Shown here piece after piece: positions 8,963-18,033 of a stretch of 64,000 nucleotides of DNA (position 1 is its first letter; each line of letters begins with the position of its first letter). Below the pieces are notes generated by a model. The model searched no databases and was not told the origin of the DNA. It saw only the letters and a list, made by a program, of their open reading frames with translations. The translations under genes and the position numbers were made by a program. Source of the DNA: Chroogloeocystis siderophila 5.2 s.c.1 (lineage in GTDB: Bacteria > Cyanobacteriota > Cyanobacteriia > Cyanobacteriales > Chroococcidiopsidaceae); assembly GCF_001904655.1 (NCBI RefSeq), contig NZ_MRCC01000002.1:248001-312000 (forward strand), in the 5' to 3' direction.

Positions 8963-11161
8963 TTACCAATGTGCCCAATTAAGAAAATCATCCCACGCAG
9001 TATTCTGGGCAAAACTGAGGTTAGAACTATGGTAATGACTCTCAGGAGAAAACCCTGCTGCTGAGAAGTAAATTGATAAGCCTGTACCTCTTTGATGAAT
9101 CGAAGAGTAGTTTTGAATAATTGTACTATTGTAACTATTTAACGCTGTTTGAGCCGAAGTTCTAATGGTGTTTGTCATCCAAAAGTCATTAGCAACGTGA
9201 TTCAAAAATGTCCCTAAATCGCGGTAGTCTAAATTTTCAAAAAACGCGGAATTATCTCGATGTACTTCTAAGCGGTATAGGTCAGAATAAGAAGCGTTAT
9301 TCATAATAGTATGTGCAAATTGGCTAAGAGTTGCAGCTAAATTGTGAGGATTGCTGCTTCTCAAATTAGTTAAGTTAATTGCTGATAGTGTTTCTTCACA
9401 ACCGTTGTACCAAGTAGAACTATAATGCTGTCCATAGCGGTTGACGATTGCGTTACCCAATCCAATTGCGGACATCGTCGGGTTTGCCCTCAAATCTGAA
9501 AGTATTGTGGTGTAATTCCATCCAGTGCCTGGAATATTTTCTTGAGAACCAACATAGACAGATGCATAGTCTCTAATTTGATAAGCAAATTCAGTCATTC
9601 CCATCTGACAAGCGTCGCAACCAACTAAGTCTATATTTCGTGCAAAGCTGCTTAAAACTCGACTGAGTTCACTAGCGCTAATACTATCGTTTGTAATATC
9701 GTCATAGGATACATTAAAGCCAGAACCGTGACCCCATAGCACCAGAGCATAATTATTAGCTTGGTAATTATTCATGCTCCAATTGATGAAATTTCTTAAG
9801 GTATTAGGGTCTCCCATATTGGCTTCACCAATACTAATACCACAACTTAAATCAGGATGACTGCCAGCCTGAATGAGTCCGCGCCGAGTATCTGTCCAAT
9901 CACCGTAGCTGCTATTATATCCAGAGGTACGGTCAAATTGAAAAACGATATTAACGTTAGCATTTGAGCCTACTGTAGCCATTTCTTGAAAGTCTTGGAT
10001 GCCAAAATCCTCTAGATCGTTACCTGCCATGTAAACCATGAAAGTCCAATTGGCACGAGTAGGTAATACAGCAGTCGCAGAGACATTGAGGTTGTAGTTG
10101 GTATTCGCTCCTCCCCAGGGAAAAACACGAATATAATAAACTCCAGCTTCTAATGTTTGGTTGATAATATCGGGTGTAGTACCACCATTAATAGAATGCT
10201 GCAACAAGTTTCCATCACTGTTGAATAATTCCACATCAGCATCACTACTCATGCCATTAAGGACAAGATTGAAGTTACTCCGGTTATTTAGAGTAAAGCG
10301 ATAATAGTCATTGCTATCAGTGTTACCTACAAAGTTATTAGCAACACGGTGACTACTATTTAAGACACCGAGATTAAAAGCACTGTTGAATGTATTACCA
10401 GGATCGTTAGTGAGAGAAAAATTAACTGAAGTCGCACGACGTCCTTCAGAAAAGCCAAAAACTTCAAAGTGGTGTTGTGCTTGCTGGTAGCTAAAGCCTG
10501 CGGTTCTTAAATCAGTATTATTCGTTAAGTAAAATTGTACGTTAAACGATTCTGCAGCCGCACGTCCTTCACGAATTCCATAACGCTGGAAGTGTTCTAA
10601 TAATTGCCAGTTGTTTAAGCCTGCTCGTGCTAAATCGGAATGATGATTGCGGTAATAATTGCTATCAAAGCTTACTGAAAATTGCCGCCCCTCTACTATT
10701 CCACTTTTCGCTAAATGTTCGAGTAATTGTTTATTATCAAAGCTTGCGTGATAGTTTAAATCGGTATTTGCTGCACGATATAATTTTAGGTCAACAAAAG
10801 GTGAGAAGCGCCGCCCTTCCATAATTCCATGACTGCGGAGATGCTCAAATACTTGCTCGTTGTTGAAATGAGCTAAATCGCGGTTATGAGTACGATAAAA
10901 GTTTAAATCTGCTAGCGGTGAGAATTTTCTTCCTTCACGTATGCCGTAGTTTTGTAAATGATTAAGCAACTGGTGATTATTAAAGCTAGCTAAATCAGAA
11001 TTACTGGAACGGTACGTATTGAGGTTTACTATTGGTGAAAATCCACGTCCCTCGTTTAAACCGTAAGCTTGAAAGTGCGATCGCGCTTGCTGTTCATTGA
11101 AGCTAGCTAAATCAGAATGGGCACTTTGATAAAAGTTGACATCAAATACATCTACGGGCAT
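8963..11161 (-). CDS. Clostripain-family (C11) cysteine protease with N-terminal repeats and PPC domain
   Basis: 732 aa. Residues 1 to about 245 are six ~40-aa repeats with consensus Y...N.DL..FN..QL..H...YGI.EGR.FSP. A pre-peptidase C-terminal (PPC) beta domain follows (about 255-365). The peptidase C11 domain runs from 'WTFMVYMAGNDLEDF' to the end. The catalytic dyad is visible: His in 'LVLWGHGSGF' and Cys in 'DLVGCDACQMG'. No classical signal peptide is seen, although PPC domains are usually on secreted proteins; a type I or other route is possible. Clostripains cleave after Arg/Lys and are often self-activated. The repeat region could mediate surface attachment (inference). The gene stands alone between the chlH-like gene and devA. 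Confidence 0.85.
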   Translation of the reverse strand: MPVDVFDVNFYQSAHSDLASFNEQQARSHFQAYGLNEGRGFSPIVNLNTYRSSNSDLASFNNHQLLNHLQNYGIREGRKFSPLADLNFYRTHNRDLAHFNNEQVFEHLRSHGIMEGRRFSPFVDLKLYRAANTDLNYHASFDNKQLLEHLAKSGIVEGRQFSVSFDSNYYRNHHSDLARAGLNNWQLLEHFQRYGIREGRAAAESFNVQFYLTNNTDLRTAGFSYQQAQHHFEVFGFSEGRRATSVNFSLTNDPGNTFNSAFNLGVLNSSHRVANNFVGNTDSNDYYRFTLNNRSNFNLVLNGMSSDADVELFNSDGNLLQHSINGGTTPDIINQTLEAGVYYIRVFPWGGANTNYNLNVSATAVLPTRANWTFMVYMAGNDLEDFGIQDFQEMATVGSNANVNIVFQFDRTSGYNSSYGDWTDTRRGLIQAGSHPDLSCGISIGEANMGDPNTLRNFINWSMNNYQANNYALVLWGHGSGFNVSYDDITNDSISASELSRVLSSFARNIDLVGCDACQMGMTEFAYQIRDYASVYVGSQENIPGTGWNYTTILSDLRANPTMSAIGLGNAIVNRYGQHYSSTWYNGCEETLSAINLTNLRSSNPHNLAATLSQFAHTIMNNASYSDLYRLEVHRDNSAFFENLDYRDLGTFLNHVANDFWMTNTIRTSAQTALNSYNSTIIQNYSSIHQRGTGLSIYFSAAGFSPESHYHSSNLSFAQNTAWDDFLNWAHW

Positions 11162-11271
11162 AGGTTACAATCAGTAGTGATGAGATTGCCGTTTAAGATA
11201 TTTCTAACCTATGCGCTAAAGCTCTTTTTACCTGAGTTCGGAACTAAATTTAATCGTATCTTCTTATTATG

Positions 11272-11307
11272 ATGAATAAAGTTATTATTATGAATAAAGT
11301 TATTATT
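11272..11307. repeat. Perfect 18-bp tandem duplication
   Basis: ATGAATAAAGTTATTATT occurs twice head to tail (11272-11289 and 11290-11307) in the AT-rich spacer between the protease start and the devA end. Confidence 0.85.
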
Positions 11308-11394
11308 ACGGAAAGAAGATAAAAAAATATTGATGTAAAATTACCAAAATTAACGATGTGATCTTCATGGATGCTAGATAAATCTACTCAAAGG

Positions 11395-12084
11395 CTACAA
11401 CACGACTTCTTTGAATAATTTACCGTCTTCCATATAGATGGTGCGATCGGCAATGTCTAAAATCCGGTTATCGTGCGTCACCATCAAAATCGCGCAGCCT
11501 TGTTCTTTAGCTAATTGCTGCATCAAGTCAACGACATCTCTTCCTGATTTACTGTCTAAAGCTGCGGTGGGTTCGTCGGCTAAAACTAACTTGGGTTGAC
11601 TGACTAAAGCCCGTGCGATCGCAACGCGTTGTTTTTGTCCTCCTGATAAATCAGAAGGGTAATAATTCACGCGATTTCCTAACTTGACAGCATGAAGCAT
11701 TGCTTCGGCTTTTGCTTTGGCGATGCGATCAGGTTCGTTGTGCAATTCTAATGCCATTTGCACATTTTGTCTTGCTGTTAAAAACTCTAGCAAATTATGT
11801 GATTGAAAAATAAAGCCAATATGACGCCGTACTTGAACTAACTCATCATCACTCGCGCCATAGAGTGCCCGCCCTAAAACTTTCAAACTTCCTTCTTGAA
11901 CCGAGCGCAAACCACCGATCAAGGTTAATAAGGTACTTTTACCTGAGCCGGATGGTCCTGTCATAATAATAACTTCTCCGGCTTTGATTTCCAAGTTTAT
12001 ATCTGTTAATACTTGGCTACGTGTTGATTTACTGCCGAAGTAATGATTGAGGTTTTTGATGTCAACTATAGATTGTTCATCCAT
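11395..12084 (-). CDS. devA: DevA-type ABC exporter ATPase
   Basis: 229 aa. ATP-binding subunit of a MacB/DevA-class exporter. Walker A is GPSGSGKSTLL, the Q-loop lies in 'GFIFQSHNLLEFL', the signature is LSGGQKQRVAIARAL, Walker B is LVLADEPTAALD, and the H-loop is 'MVTHDNRI'. It lies downstream of devC and devB on the minus strand in the order B-C-A, as in the Anabaena devBCA operon that exports heterocyst glycolipids. The gap to devC is 50 bp. Many cyanobacteria, including those without heterocysts, have several DevBCA copies, so the substrate cannot be read from sequence alone. Its closeness to the lipid PKS locus supports glycolipid export. Confidence 0.92.
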   Translation of the reverse strand: MDEQSIVDIKNLNHYFGSKSTRSQVLTDINLEIKAGEVIIMTGPSGSGKSTLLTLIGGLRSVQEGSLKVLGRALYGASDDELVQVRRHIGFIFQSHNLLEFLTARQNVQMALELHNEPDRIAKAKAEAMLHAVKLGNRVNYYPSDLSGGQKQRVAIARALVSQPKLVLADEPTAALDSKSGRDVVDLMQQLAKEQGCAILMVTHDNRILDIADRTIYMEDGKLFKEVVL

Positions 12085-12134
12085 AATTAATATATATTGT
12101 TTTCATATAAAAACTAATGTTATTAACACTGTTT

Positions 12135-13307
12135 CTAAAAAATATCTGCGGGGTCAGCAGAGCGGAGTTTTCCTATTGAAAAGAAGCCTGAAGTAAAACA
12201 CATGAGCGTAGCTGATACTAAGACGGCTATGAGCTTACTAGAACTCATGATTACTGGTAACTGAGTTGCGTTGCTAGCAACATCGTATAATCCATAGGAA
12301 ATAATAAGTCCTGGAATATACCCTAAAACTGCTAACAATAATGCTTGCTGAAATACAACATCAAGCAAATATTTGTTTTTAAACCCCATTGCTTTTAAGG
12401 TTGCATATTCCATTAAATGATTAGAAATATTACTGTACAAAATCTGGTAAACAACAACGACACCAACAATAAAGCCCATGATCACCATTAAGCCGAAAAC
12501 AAAACCGATCGGGGTTCTCACTGACCAATAATCTTTTTCAAAAGCTATGTATTCGCGGCGAGTAAAAACTGTGACGTCGTTGGGTAAAATTTCGCTTAAA
12601 GCTGCTTGCATTTGCTTGACGTCAGCACCTGGTTTTAGCGTGACTATACCGATATCAATTCGGTCTGGGGTTCGGTCTTGAAAAATTCTTAAAATTGTTG
12701 CATAATTGACAATTAAATTGCCGTCAACTCCAAACGAAGGACCTAGTGTAAATAGTCCGCCGATGTTGACTTGATAACCAACGGTGCCATTATAAGGAAA
12801 TATTTCAACAGAAACAGGTTCATTGTGGCGAAAATTTTCAACAATAGGACCAAACTCAGGTCTTGAAGCTTGGTCAAATAAAACTCGGTTGGGAAACTTG
12901 AGAACGTCGAGATTTTGCGTAACCTCTGGAATGTCAAAAGCGGGAAATGCTGGGTCAATACCTAAAACATAAATAGGATTTTTTTCGCCGTTTTGAGGGT
13001 TTTTAAATTTAGAAAATTGCACGTATAATGGGCTAATTGATTCGACACCATCAAAACCAAGAACTTGATACAAACGCGATCGCGGAAAGCTTTGTTGAGA
13101 TGTCAGCGATTTATATTGCGAACTAATAATAAATAAATCGCCTTTGAGTTTTTGATGCACTTGTGTCGCACTTTCGTAAAGCGCATCTTGAAAGCCAAGT
13201 TGCATGAACATCAAAACGACGACAAAAGCAATACCTGCCAAAGCGACAATGAAACGTACTTTTTGCCGTGCTAGTTGTAACCATGCTAAAGGAATTTTGA
13301 GTAGCAT
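12135..13307 (-). CDS. devC: DevC-type ABC exporter permease
   Basis: 390 aa. This is a FtsX/MacB-like permease with one N-terminal membrane helix ('FIVALAGIAFVVVLMFMQLG'), a large periplasmic domain (about residues 45-255) and three C-terminal helices starting at 'PIGFVFGLMVIMGFIVGVVVV'. This is the standard DevC layout. It sits between devB and devA, and the three would form the inner-membrane ABC transporter plus its membrane-fusion protein and work with a TolC-like outer-membrane channel that is not in this window. Confidence 0.93.
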   Translation of the reverse strand: MLLKIPLAWLQLARQKVRFIVALAGIAFVVVLMFMQLGFQDALYESATQVHQKLKGDLFIISSQYKSLTSQQSFPRSRLYQVLGFDGVESISPLYVQFSKFKNPQNGEKNPIYVLGIDPAFPAFDIPEVTQNLDVLKFPNRVLFDQASRPEFGPIVENFRHNEPVSVEIFPYNGTVGYQVNIGGLFTLGPSFGVDGNLIVNYATILRIFQDRTPDRIDIGIVTLKPGADVKQMQAALSEILPNDVTVFTRREYIAFEKDYWSVRTPIGFVFGLMVIMGFIVGVVVVYQILYSNISNHLMEYATLKAMGFKNKYLLDVVFQQALLLAVLGYIPGLIISYGLYDVASNATQLPVIMSSSKLIAVLVSATLMCFTSGFFSIGKLRSADPADIF

Positions 13308-13342
13308 GAGTCTGTTAACCCTAAATCAGTTGCGAGCAGTTG

Positions 13343-13364
13343 TGGGTAACTGGTAATTGGTAAT
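13343..13364. repeat. STRR-like repeat in devC-devB spacer
   Basis: GGTAACTGGTAATTGGTAAT is a run of degenerate TTGGTAA heptamers of the same family as the repeats at 4995 and 61379. Confidence 0.6.
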
Positions 13365-13399
13365 AAAATTCAAACGCCAGTAGTTTTCCTATATATTAG

Positions 13400-14587
13400 T
13401 TAAATGTTAATTGCAACTTGAACTTGTAAATTTGTTAAGCCAGCAACTCTTTGGTTGTCCTCTGGGTTATCGATGCGGATTCTGACTTCAACAACTCGAT
13501 TGTCTGTGTTGGCGGTTGGGTTAGTACTTAAGACTTCTTGGGAATTGACTTGTAACCCAATGTGAGTCACTTCTCCGCTGAGAGTTTCAGACAAAGCGCT
13601 GCTAGTAATCGTTGCTTTTTGTCCTAGACGAACTTTAGCAATATCAGTTTCATAGATTTCGGCTACGGCGTACATTTGGTTTGTTTGACCGAGTTCTGCG
13701 ATTCCTCGATTACTGACAATTTCCCCAGGACGTGTATGGATTTTTAACACTTGAGCGTCTTTCGGTGCGCGGACATACGATAAGTTTAGATCAGCTTGGG
13801 CTTGGGTAACTGCGGCGATCGCACCATCAACTTCGGCTTGGGCGACTTGCACATCGACTGGGCGCACTTCGGCGGTTGCGGCTAAGGTGGCTCTTGCTTG
13901 GCTAATTTGTTCGCGGTAACTTGATGTTGTTCGATTTAATGTAGCGCGGGCTTCGTTGAGTTGCTGCTGTAGGGTGGCGACGGGTAAGCGTTTGCTATCA
14001 AATAAAGAAGCTGAAATTGCGCCTTCTTGATATAAGTTTTGATAACGCCGATACTCAGCTTGAGCATTATTCAACTCAGCTTCTAAGCGTGCGATCGTAG
14101 CTTGTTGTGCTGGTATTTCTCCTTGTAACTCAGCTTCTAAGCGCGCGATTGTGGCGCGTTGGGCGTCGATTTGTCCGGTTTGTGCGCCTGCTTGAACTCT
14201 TGCTAACTGCGCTTTGGCAATTTTAACCTGCTGCTGTGCGGCGATTAAAGCTGCGCGTCGCGGCTCGTAGGTATCAAGAATCGCAATGATTTGTCCAGCT
14301 TGAACGCGATCGCCTTCTTGAACTAAAATTTGTGACACTCGCGCGCTTTGGGCTGACGTTGGCGGCGATAAGCGAATGACTTCGCCTTGTGGCTCTAAAC
14401 GTCCTAACCCAGTCACCGCAATTCTTACTGGAGTAGGATTCTCTGTAGTGGTAACGACACTCGGAGCACTCGCCCTAAATCTTGTCAAATTATAAATTGA
14501 GAAAATCCCATTGAGTATAGTCAAAAGCGCAACTACACCAATCAACCACTGATCTTTTATTTCTCGCTCACGTTTCTTCTGAACCAT
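13400..14587 (-). CDS. devB: DevB-type (HlyD-like) membrane fusion protein
   Basis: 395 aa, ATG at 14587. An N-terminal anchor helix (about residues 13-35, 'WLIGVVALLTILNGIFSIYN') is followed by a lipoyl half-motif ('GLGRLEPQGEVIRLSPP', 'VQEGDRVQAGQIIAILD'). A long alpha-hairpin with near-repeated 'ARLEAEL' segments comes next (about 125-240). The second lipoyl and beta-barrel parts are 'LSYVRAPKDAQVLKIHTRPGE' and the following residues. It is the periplasmic adaptor of the DevBCA exporter. As first gene of the operon, its promoter should lie in the 1.1-kb region upstream. Confidence 0.92.
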   Translation of the reverse strand: MVQKKREREIKDQWLIGVVALLTILNGIFSIYNLTRFRASAPSVVTTTENPTPVRIAVTGLGRLEPQGEVIRLSPPTSAQSARVSQILVQEGDRVQAGQIIAILDTYEPRRAALIAAQQQVKIAKAQLARVQAGAQTGQIDAQRATIARLEAELQGEIPAQQATIARLEAELNNAQAEYRRYQNLYQEGAISASLFDSKRLPVATLQQQLNEARATLNRTTSSYREQISQARATLAATAEVRPVDVQVAQAEVDGAIAAVTQAQADLNLSYVRAPKDAQVLKIHTRPGEIVSNRGIAELGQTNQMYAVAEIYETDIAKVRLGQKATITSSALSETLSGEVTHIGLQVNSQEVLSTNPTANTDNRVVEVRIRIDNPEDNQRVAGLTNLQVQVAINI

Positions 14588-15727
14588 AACTTTTTTTTTC
14601 CTGATCCGGTAGTTCAGATAACAGCGTAGATCCCATCAGAGACTCCGCTACAGAAAGTTTCGACATGGATACATCAAGCTTTATCGACGTCATTACCTAA
14701 AATCTAGCAATAGCTTGACAGGTTGCAACCAGAATATTTGTTAATCTCATCACCATTACTTATTTTTATTGAGTCGGATTGCTAACAAGGTTGCGGAATG
14801 AGCCGCAATGAGTAGTAATTACAGAAGTCGGTAACCAAGACGACAAAAAACTTTATTCGAGGGAATTGAGTCATTTCGGGAAACGAGTTCTCAATACCTA
14901 CTTATTGCCCAAAATTTATCTGTGAGAATGACTAAAACGGTCTACCCCTGGAGGAATTATAACTAATTTTTTCCGTTTGTAAATGAGTATAGCTGAGCAA
15001 TTTTTAAAGTATAGTGAATGGGTCGATAACTAAGCTGCCTGCGAAGACAAGCGGAACGTAGAGACGAGTTTCTCTAATAAAGTGATAAATAAACTTGCAA
15101 AAGAATGTCTTTGTCAGCCTTTTCTCGGTTCAGCATTGTGAAAAATTGGCTTTGCTCAAAAGGACAAGTTTAATTTTTGGATTTTATGCGTTCTTAGGAG
15201 TATCTCACAGTAGGCAAGTGAAAAAAAATTTGTTTGTCGTACTGAAATGATGCTTGTCGTTTTGACGCAAGCAAGTGGAGAAAGTTGAAGATAGACTTAA
15301 GGATTTTTAACACAACTAGTATTCATAAATAGTTGATAGTAGTTATGTGCTTTGCAAACTGACTAGCTAGCTTCACTACGTCGCAAGAACAAGTGAGATT
15401 AGGTAGCTAGATTTCATTTAGCTGCTAGCATTGAGATATCTATAATAATATAGAATTTTGATATACAAAGTTTTTGTGGAGCTATCTTAGGTAGGAACTT
15501 TACGAAAATTGGTTTGTTCGTATATATTGTAGTCTAGTTATATAGAGTAAAGCTGTACTAACACGGTTTACCCTAAACAACAATGTTACAATCAACTAAC
15601 TGCAATCACAATTATAAGATTTGTTAAAGTTGAGCTACTGAACATAGTGCTATTTATTGAGTGTAGCTAAATTTATTAATTATTTTGATTAGCGTGTTAA
15701 TTACTATAATGGAGATACACAACACTA
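14588..15727. other. 1.1-kb divergent intergenic region between devB and the parB-like gene
   Basis: No gene is visible. The stretch is AT-rich and must hold the devB promoter (minus strand) and that of the ParB-like gene (plus strand). Two similar sites, AAAACGGTCTACCC near 14934 and AACACGGTTTACCC near 15559, could be a repeated operator (inference). A pair of related TTGTCGT..TGA boxes lies at about 15234-15268. Confidence 0.4.
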
Positions 15728-17059
15728 ATGCCTATTGTCACCATCGCTCAGATTAAAGTTGGTCTCAATAGACGTCCGCTCAAGCAACAAAAAGTTATTG
15801 AACTGATAGAGTCGATTAAGGCTAATGGGCTATTAAACCCAATTACAGTCGATCAAGATTTAAATTTAATTGCTGGACTGCATCGGTTGACAGCCTGCAA
15901 AATGCTCGGATTAGAGCAGGTTGAGTGTAATATAATTACTTGTGCAGATTCAGCGCACGCGCGGTTAGCAGAAATTGATGAAAATTTGATTCGCAGCGAA
16001 CTAGATGCTTTGGAGCGCGCAGAATTGTGGCTAGAACGCGATCGCATTTTAGAAAGCTTGCAACTTCGAGCCAAACCAGGAGATAATCAATACACCTATA
16101 AAGGTAAAGGCAGTGAAACGATTTCACCACCTCCAAAGACAACGTTTGAGCTAGCACAAGCGGTAGGATACACGGAACGAACGTTTCAACAAGGAAAGCA
16201 AATTGCCAAAAGCATTTTGCCCGAAGTGAAAGAAGCGATTAAAGGAACGGCGATCGCCAAAAGCACAACCGCACTACTAAAAGTTGCGCGCGCCGGAAGC
16301 AAAGAGCGCGAACAAGCAGAGAAAGCCGAAAAAGCAATTCAGGAAGCTCAAAAGCAAGAAGAACGCCAACGCCAAGCGCAATTAGCAGATGAAGCTAGAG
16401 CCAAGCAGCGAGAACTACAACTACAAACACTGCGCAATGTGGCAGCACAGAAGGCGGCGAAGCTGAAAAAGAAAGAATTACGCAAGCACTTACAACCACA
16501 AGCAAAAGAAATTACTCCTCAAGACGTTTTGAATACTCAACCTGGCGATCAGTGGCTTTTAGCACGACACTTAGTCTATTGCGGCGACACCGCGAGTGAT
16601 GAGTTTATTCGCTGTTTACCGTCTCATGCGGCACTGGCGATCGCCACTCCCTCGACAATTTGGCGACATGATTATTTAATCGACGAAGCGCGCGTTGTTG
16701 CTGTGTTGCGCATGGCGGGGTACATTCATCAATTCTGTACGCAGCAACGGATGCCTTTTCAATACGAGTTGTTGATTGGTGAGATTTATGTTGCGCTGTT
16801 TTCTTACTCTTCGCTGATGGCACCCCAAAACCTGATTGAAGTTGAAGGTGTCGAAGGCATTGTCGCATTTTTGATAAGTTTGTACTCGCAAGAAGGCAAC
16901 TTTGTGTTAGCGCCATTTATTGGACACGGCGAAGCGTTAATTTGTTGCGAACGAATGGGGCGAATTTGCTTTACAGGTGATCTTGACCCGCAGCACGTTA
17001 GTCAAGCGATCGCACGTTGGCAACAATGGACGGGAAGGCAGGTGCAAAGAGGAAGCTGA
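15728..17059 (+). CDS. ParB-like nuclease-domain protein fused to a degenerate DNA-methyltransferase fold
   Basis: 443 aa. Residues 1 to about 90 are a ParB/sulfiredoxin-like domain ('KQQKVIELIESIKANGLLNPITVD', 'LIAGLHRLTACKMLG'). A helix-turn-helix-like linker follows, then a long charged coiled coil (about 200-265). The C-terminal part resembles ParB-methyltransferase fusions: 'GDQWLLARHLVYCGDTASDEF' matches the GD.W.LG.H.L.CGD lead-in, and 'LAPFIGHGEALICCERMGR...DLDPQHVSQAIARW' matches the AdoMet-binding end of N4/N6 amino-methyltransferases. The catalytic (D/N/S)PP(Y/F) motif is replaced by 'AIATPSTIW', so methylation is unlikely. It may be a DNA-binding regulator (inference). It is transcribed toward the lipid locus. 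Confidence 0.75.
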   Translation: MPIVTIAQIKVGLNRRPLKQQKVIELIESIKANGLLNPITVDQDLNLIAGLHRLTACKMLGLEQVECNIITCADSAHARLAEIDENLIRSELDALERAELWLERDRILESLQLRAKPGDNQYTYKGKGSETISPPPKTTFELAQAVGYTERTFQQGKQIAKSILPEVKEAIKGTAIAKSTTALLKVARAGSKEREQAEKAEKAIQEAQKQEERQRQAQLADEARAKQRELQLQTLRNVAAQKAAKLKKKELRKHLQPQAKEITPQDVLNTQPGDQWLLARHLVYCGDTASDEFIRCLPSHAALAIATPSTIWRHDYLIDEARVVAVLRMAGYIHQFCTQQRMPFQYELLIGEIYVALFSYSSLMAPQNLIEVEGVEGIVAFLISLYSQEGNFVLAPFIGHGEALICCERMGRICFTGDLDPQHVSQAIARWQQWTGRQVQRGS

Positions 17060-17400
17060 CATCATGTTTATCGTGGTATCTTTTCGCGGCAACGTTTCCG
17101 GAAAAGTGCTGAAACTTCATCAAATCTTTACACAAATCCCCCAAAAAAGCCGATTTTTATAAAGATAGTGTAAAGTTGTGGTGAGGTGCCTAGATATCGT
17201 GATAGTTTCGTAAGCAATTTATAGACCAGCATAACTACTGCAACTTGCCGTCACCGATTGTTAATTAACTGATAGAACGATAGAGAAAAACTTGTTGTAA
17301 CTAGAGTAAGTTTTGAACATAGTTAAATAAATAAGTCAAATCTCTGTTACGTTCAATACAGAAATTAGCAAAATAGCGCAACTAAGATGCTGGCTAAAGC

Positions 17401-17541
17401 TTAGAAAATTACATAGCCATTAGGATGAAGTGCGATCGCCCCTTGTTCGCGTTCAATTCCTTTCGTCAACATGAGTAGGTAAACCGACACTGAACAAAAC
17501 TGAATAAAGATATCTGACGAATTCAGCACTTTTGAGATAGT
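17401..17541 (-). pseudogene. Possible C-terminal gene remnant, unidentified
   Basis: On the minus strand a frame of about 46 codons has no convincing start. It ends LTKGIEREQGAIALHPNGYVIF at a TAA (17401-17403) and is bounded upstream by an in-frame stop. The end looks protein-like and includes a HIP1 site, suggesting the tail of a lost gene. I cannot name the family. Confidence 0.3.
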
Positions 17542-17718
17542 TTAGGAACCAATAATTTTTTGGCAAAGCCAAATGACAACAAATACATAAAAAAATTGTT
17601 TTTATCTCAAACGTTTGCTAGAACACAGTATTTATATTTGTTGAGAATTATGATAAGTTCCATAGATATGCCAGTTCAGGTAGCTAAAAACCGACTATTT
17701 TTTTTAAAAGGGTCATTT

Positions 17719-17997
17719 ATGGCATTCATCAAAATTGAAAATGTTGTCATCAATACCAACTATATTGCTGCGATTAAGCTTGATAATCAAACGATTTCTG
17801 GTGAAAGCAGCGTTTCGCTCCTGATGGCTACTCCGAAGCTTCCTTTGTTTCAAATAGAAGGTGCTTTCCCGAATCACTATCACTACGAATGGATTGACTT
17901 TGTAGGTAGGGAAGCAAAAGCGCTCAAAGATTATTTTACTAGCTTTAATAATGTAATTGATTTACTACCACAACCTTGTAAAGTCAAAGAAATGTAA
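17719..17997 (+). CDS. Small hypothetical protein upstream of the PKS locus
   Basis: 92 aa if started at ATG 17719, which has a GGG-containing ribosome site (AAAAGGGTCATTT) just upstream. The same frame is open back to 17560, but that extension is lysine- and phenylalanine-rich and does not look like protein. The product begins MAFIKIENVVINTNYIAAIKLDN and contains no membrane segment or known motif. It lies 36 bp before the first possible PKS start on the same strand and could be the first gene of that operon. Function unknown. Confidence 0.55.
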   Translation: MAFIKIENVVINTNYIAAIKLDNQTISGESSVSLLMATPKLPLFQIEGAFPNHYHYEWIDFVGREAKALKDYFTSFNNVIDLLPQPCKVKEM

Positions 17998-18033
17998 TCT
18001 CATTCGTCATTACTAAATAAATCATTTAAGTTT

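Noticed and set aside
15234-15268. TTGTCGT..TGA boxes as Tn7/CAST transposon end
   Set aside because: Too few and irregular repeats, and no tnsB, Cas12k or target duplication anywhere in the window.
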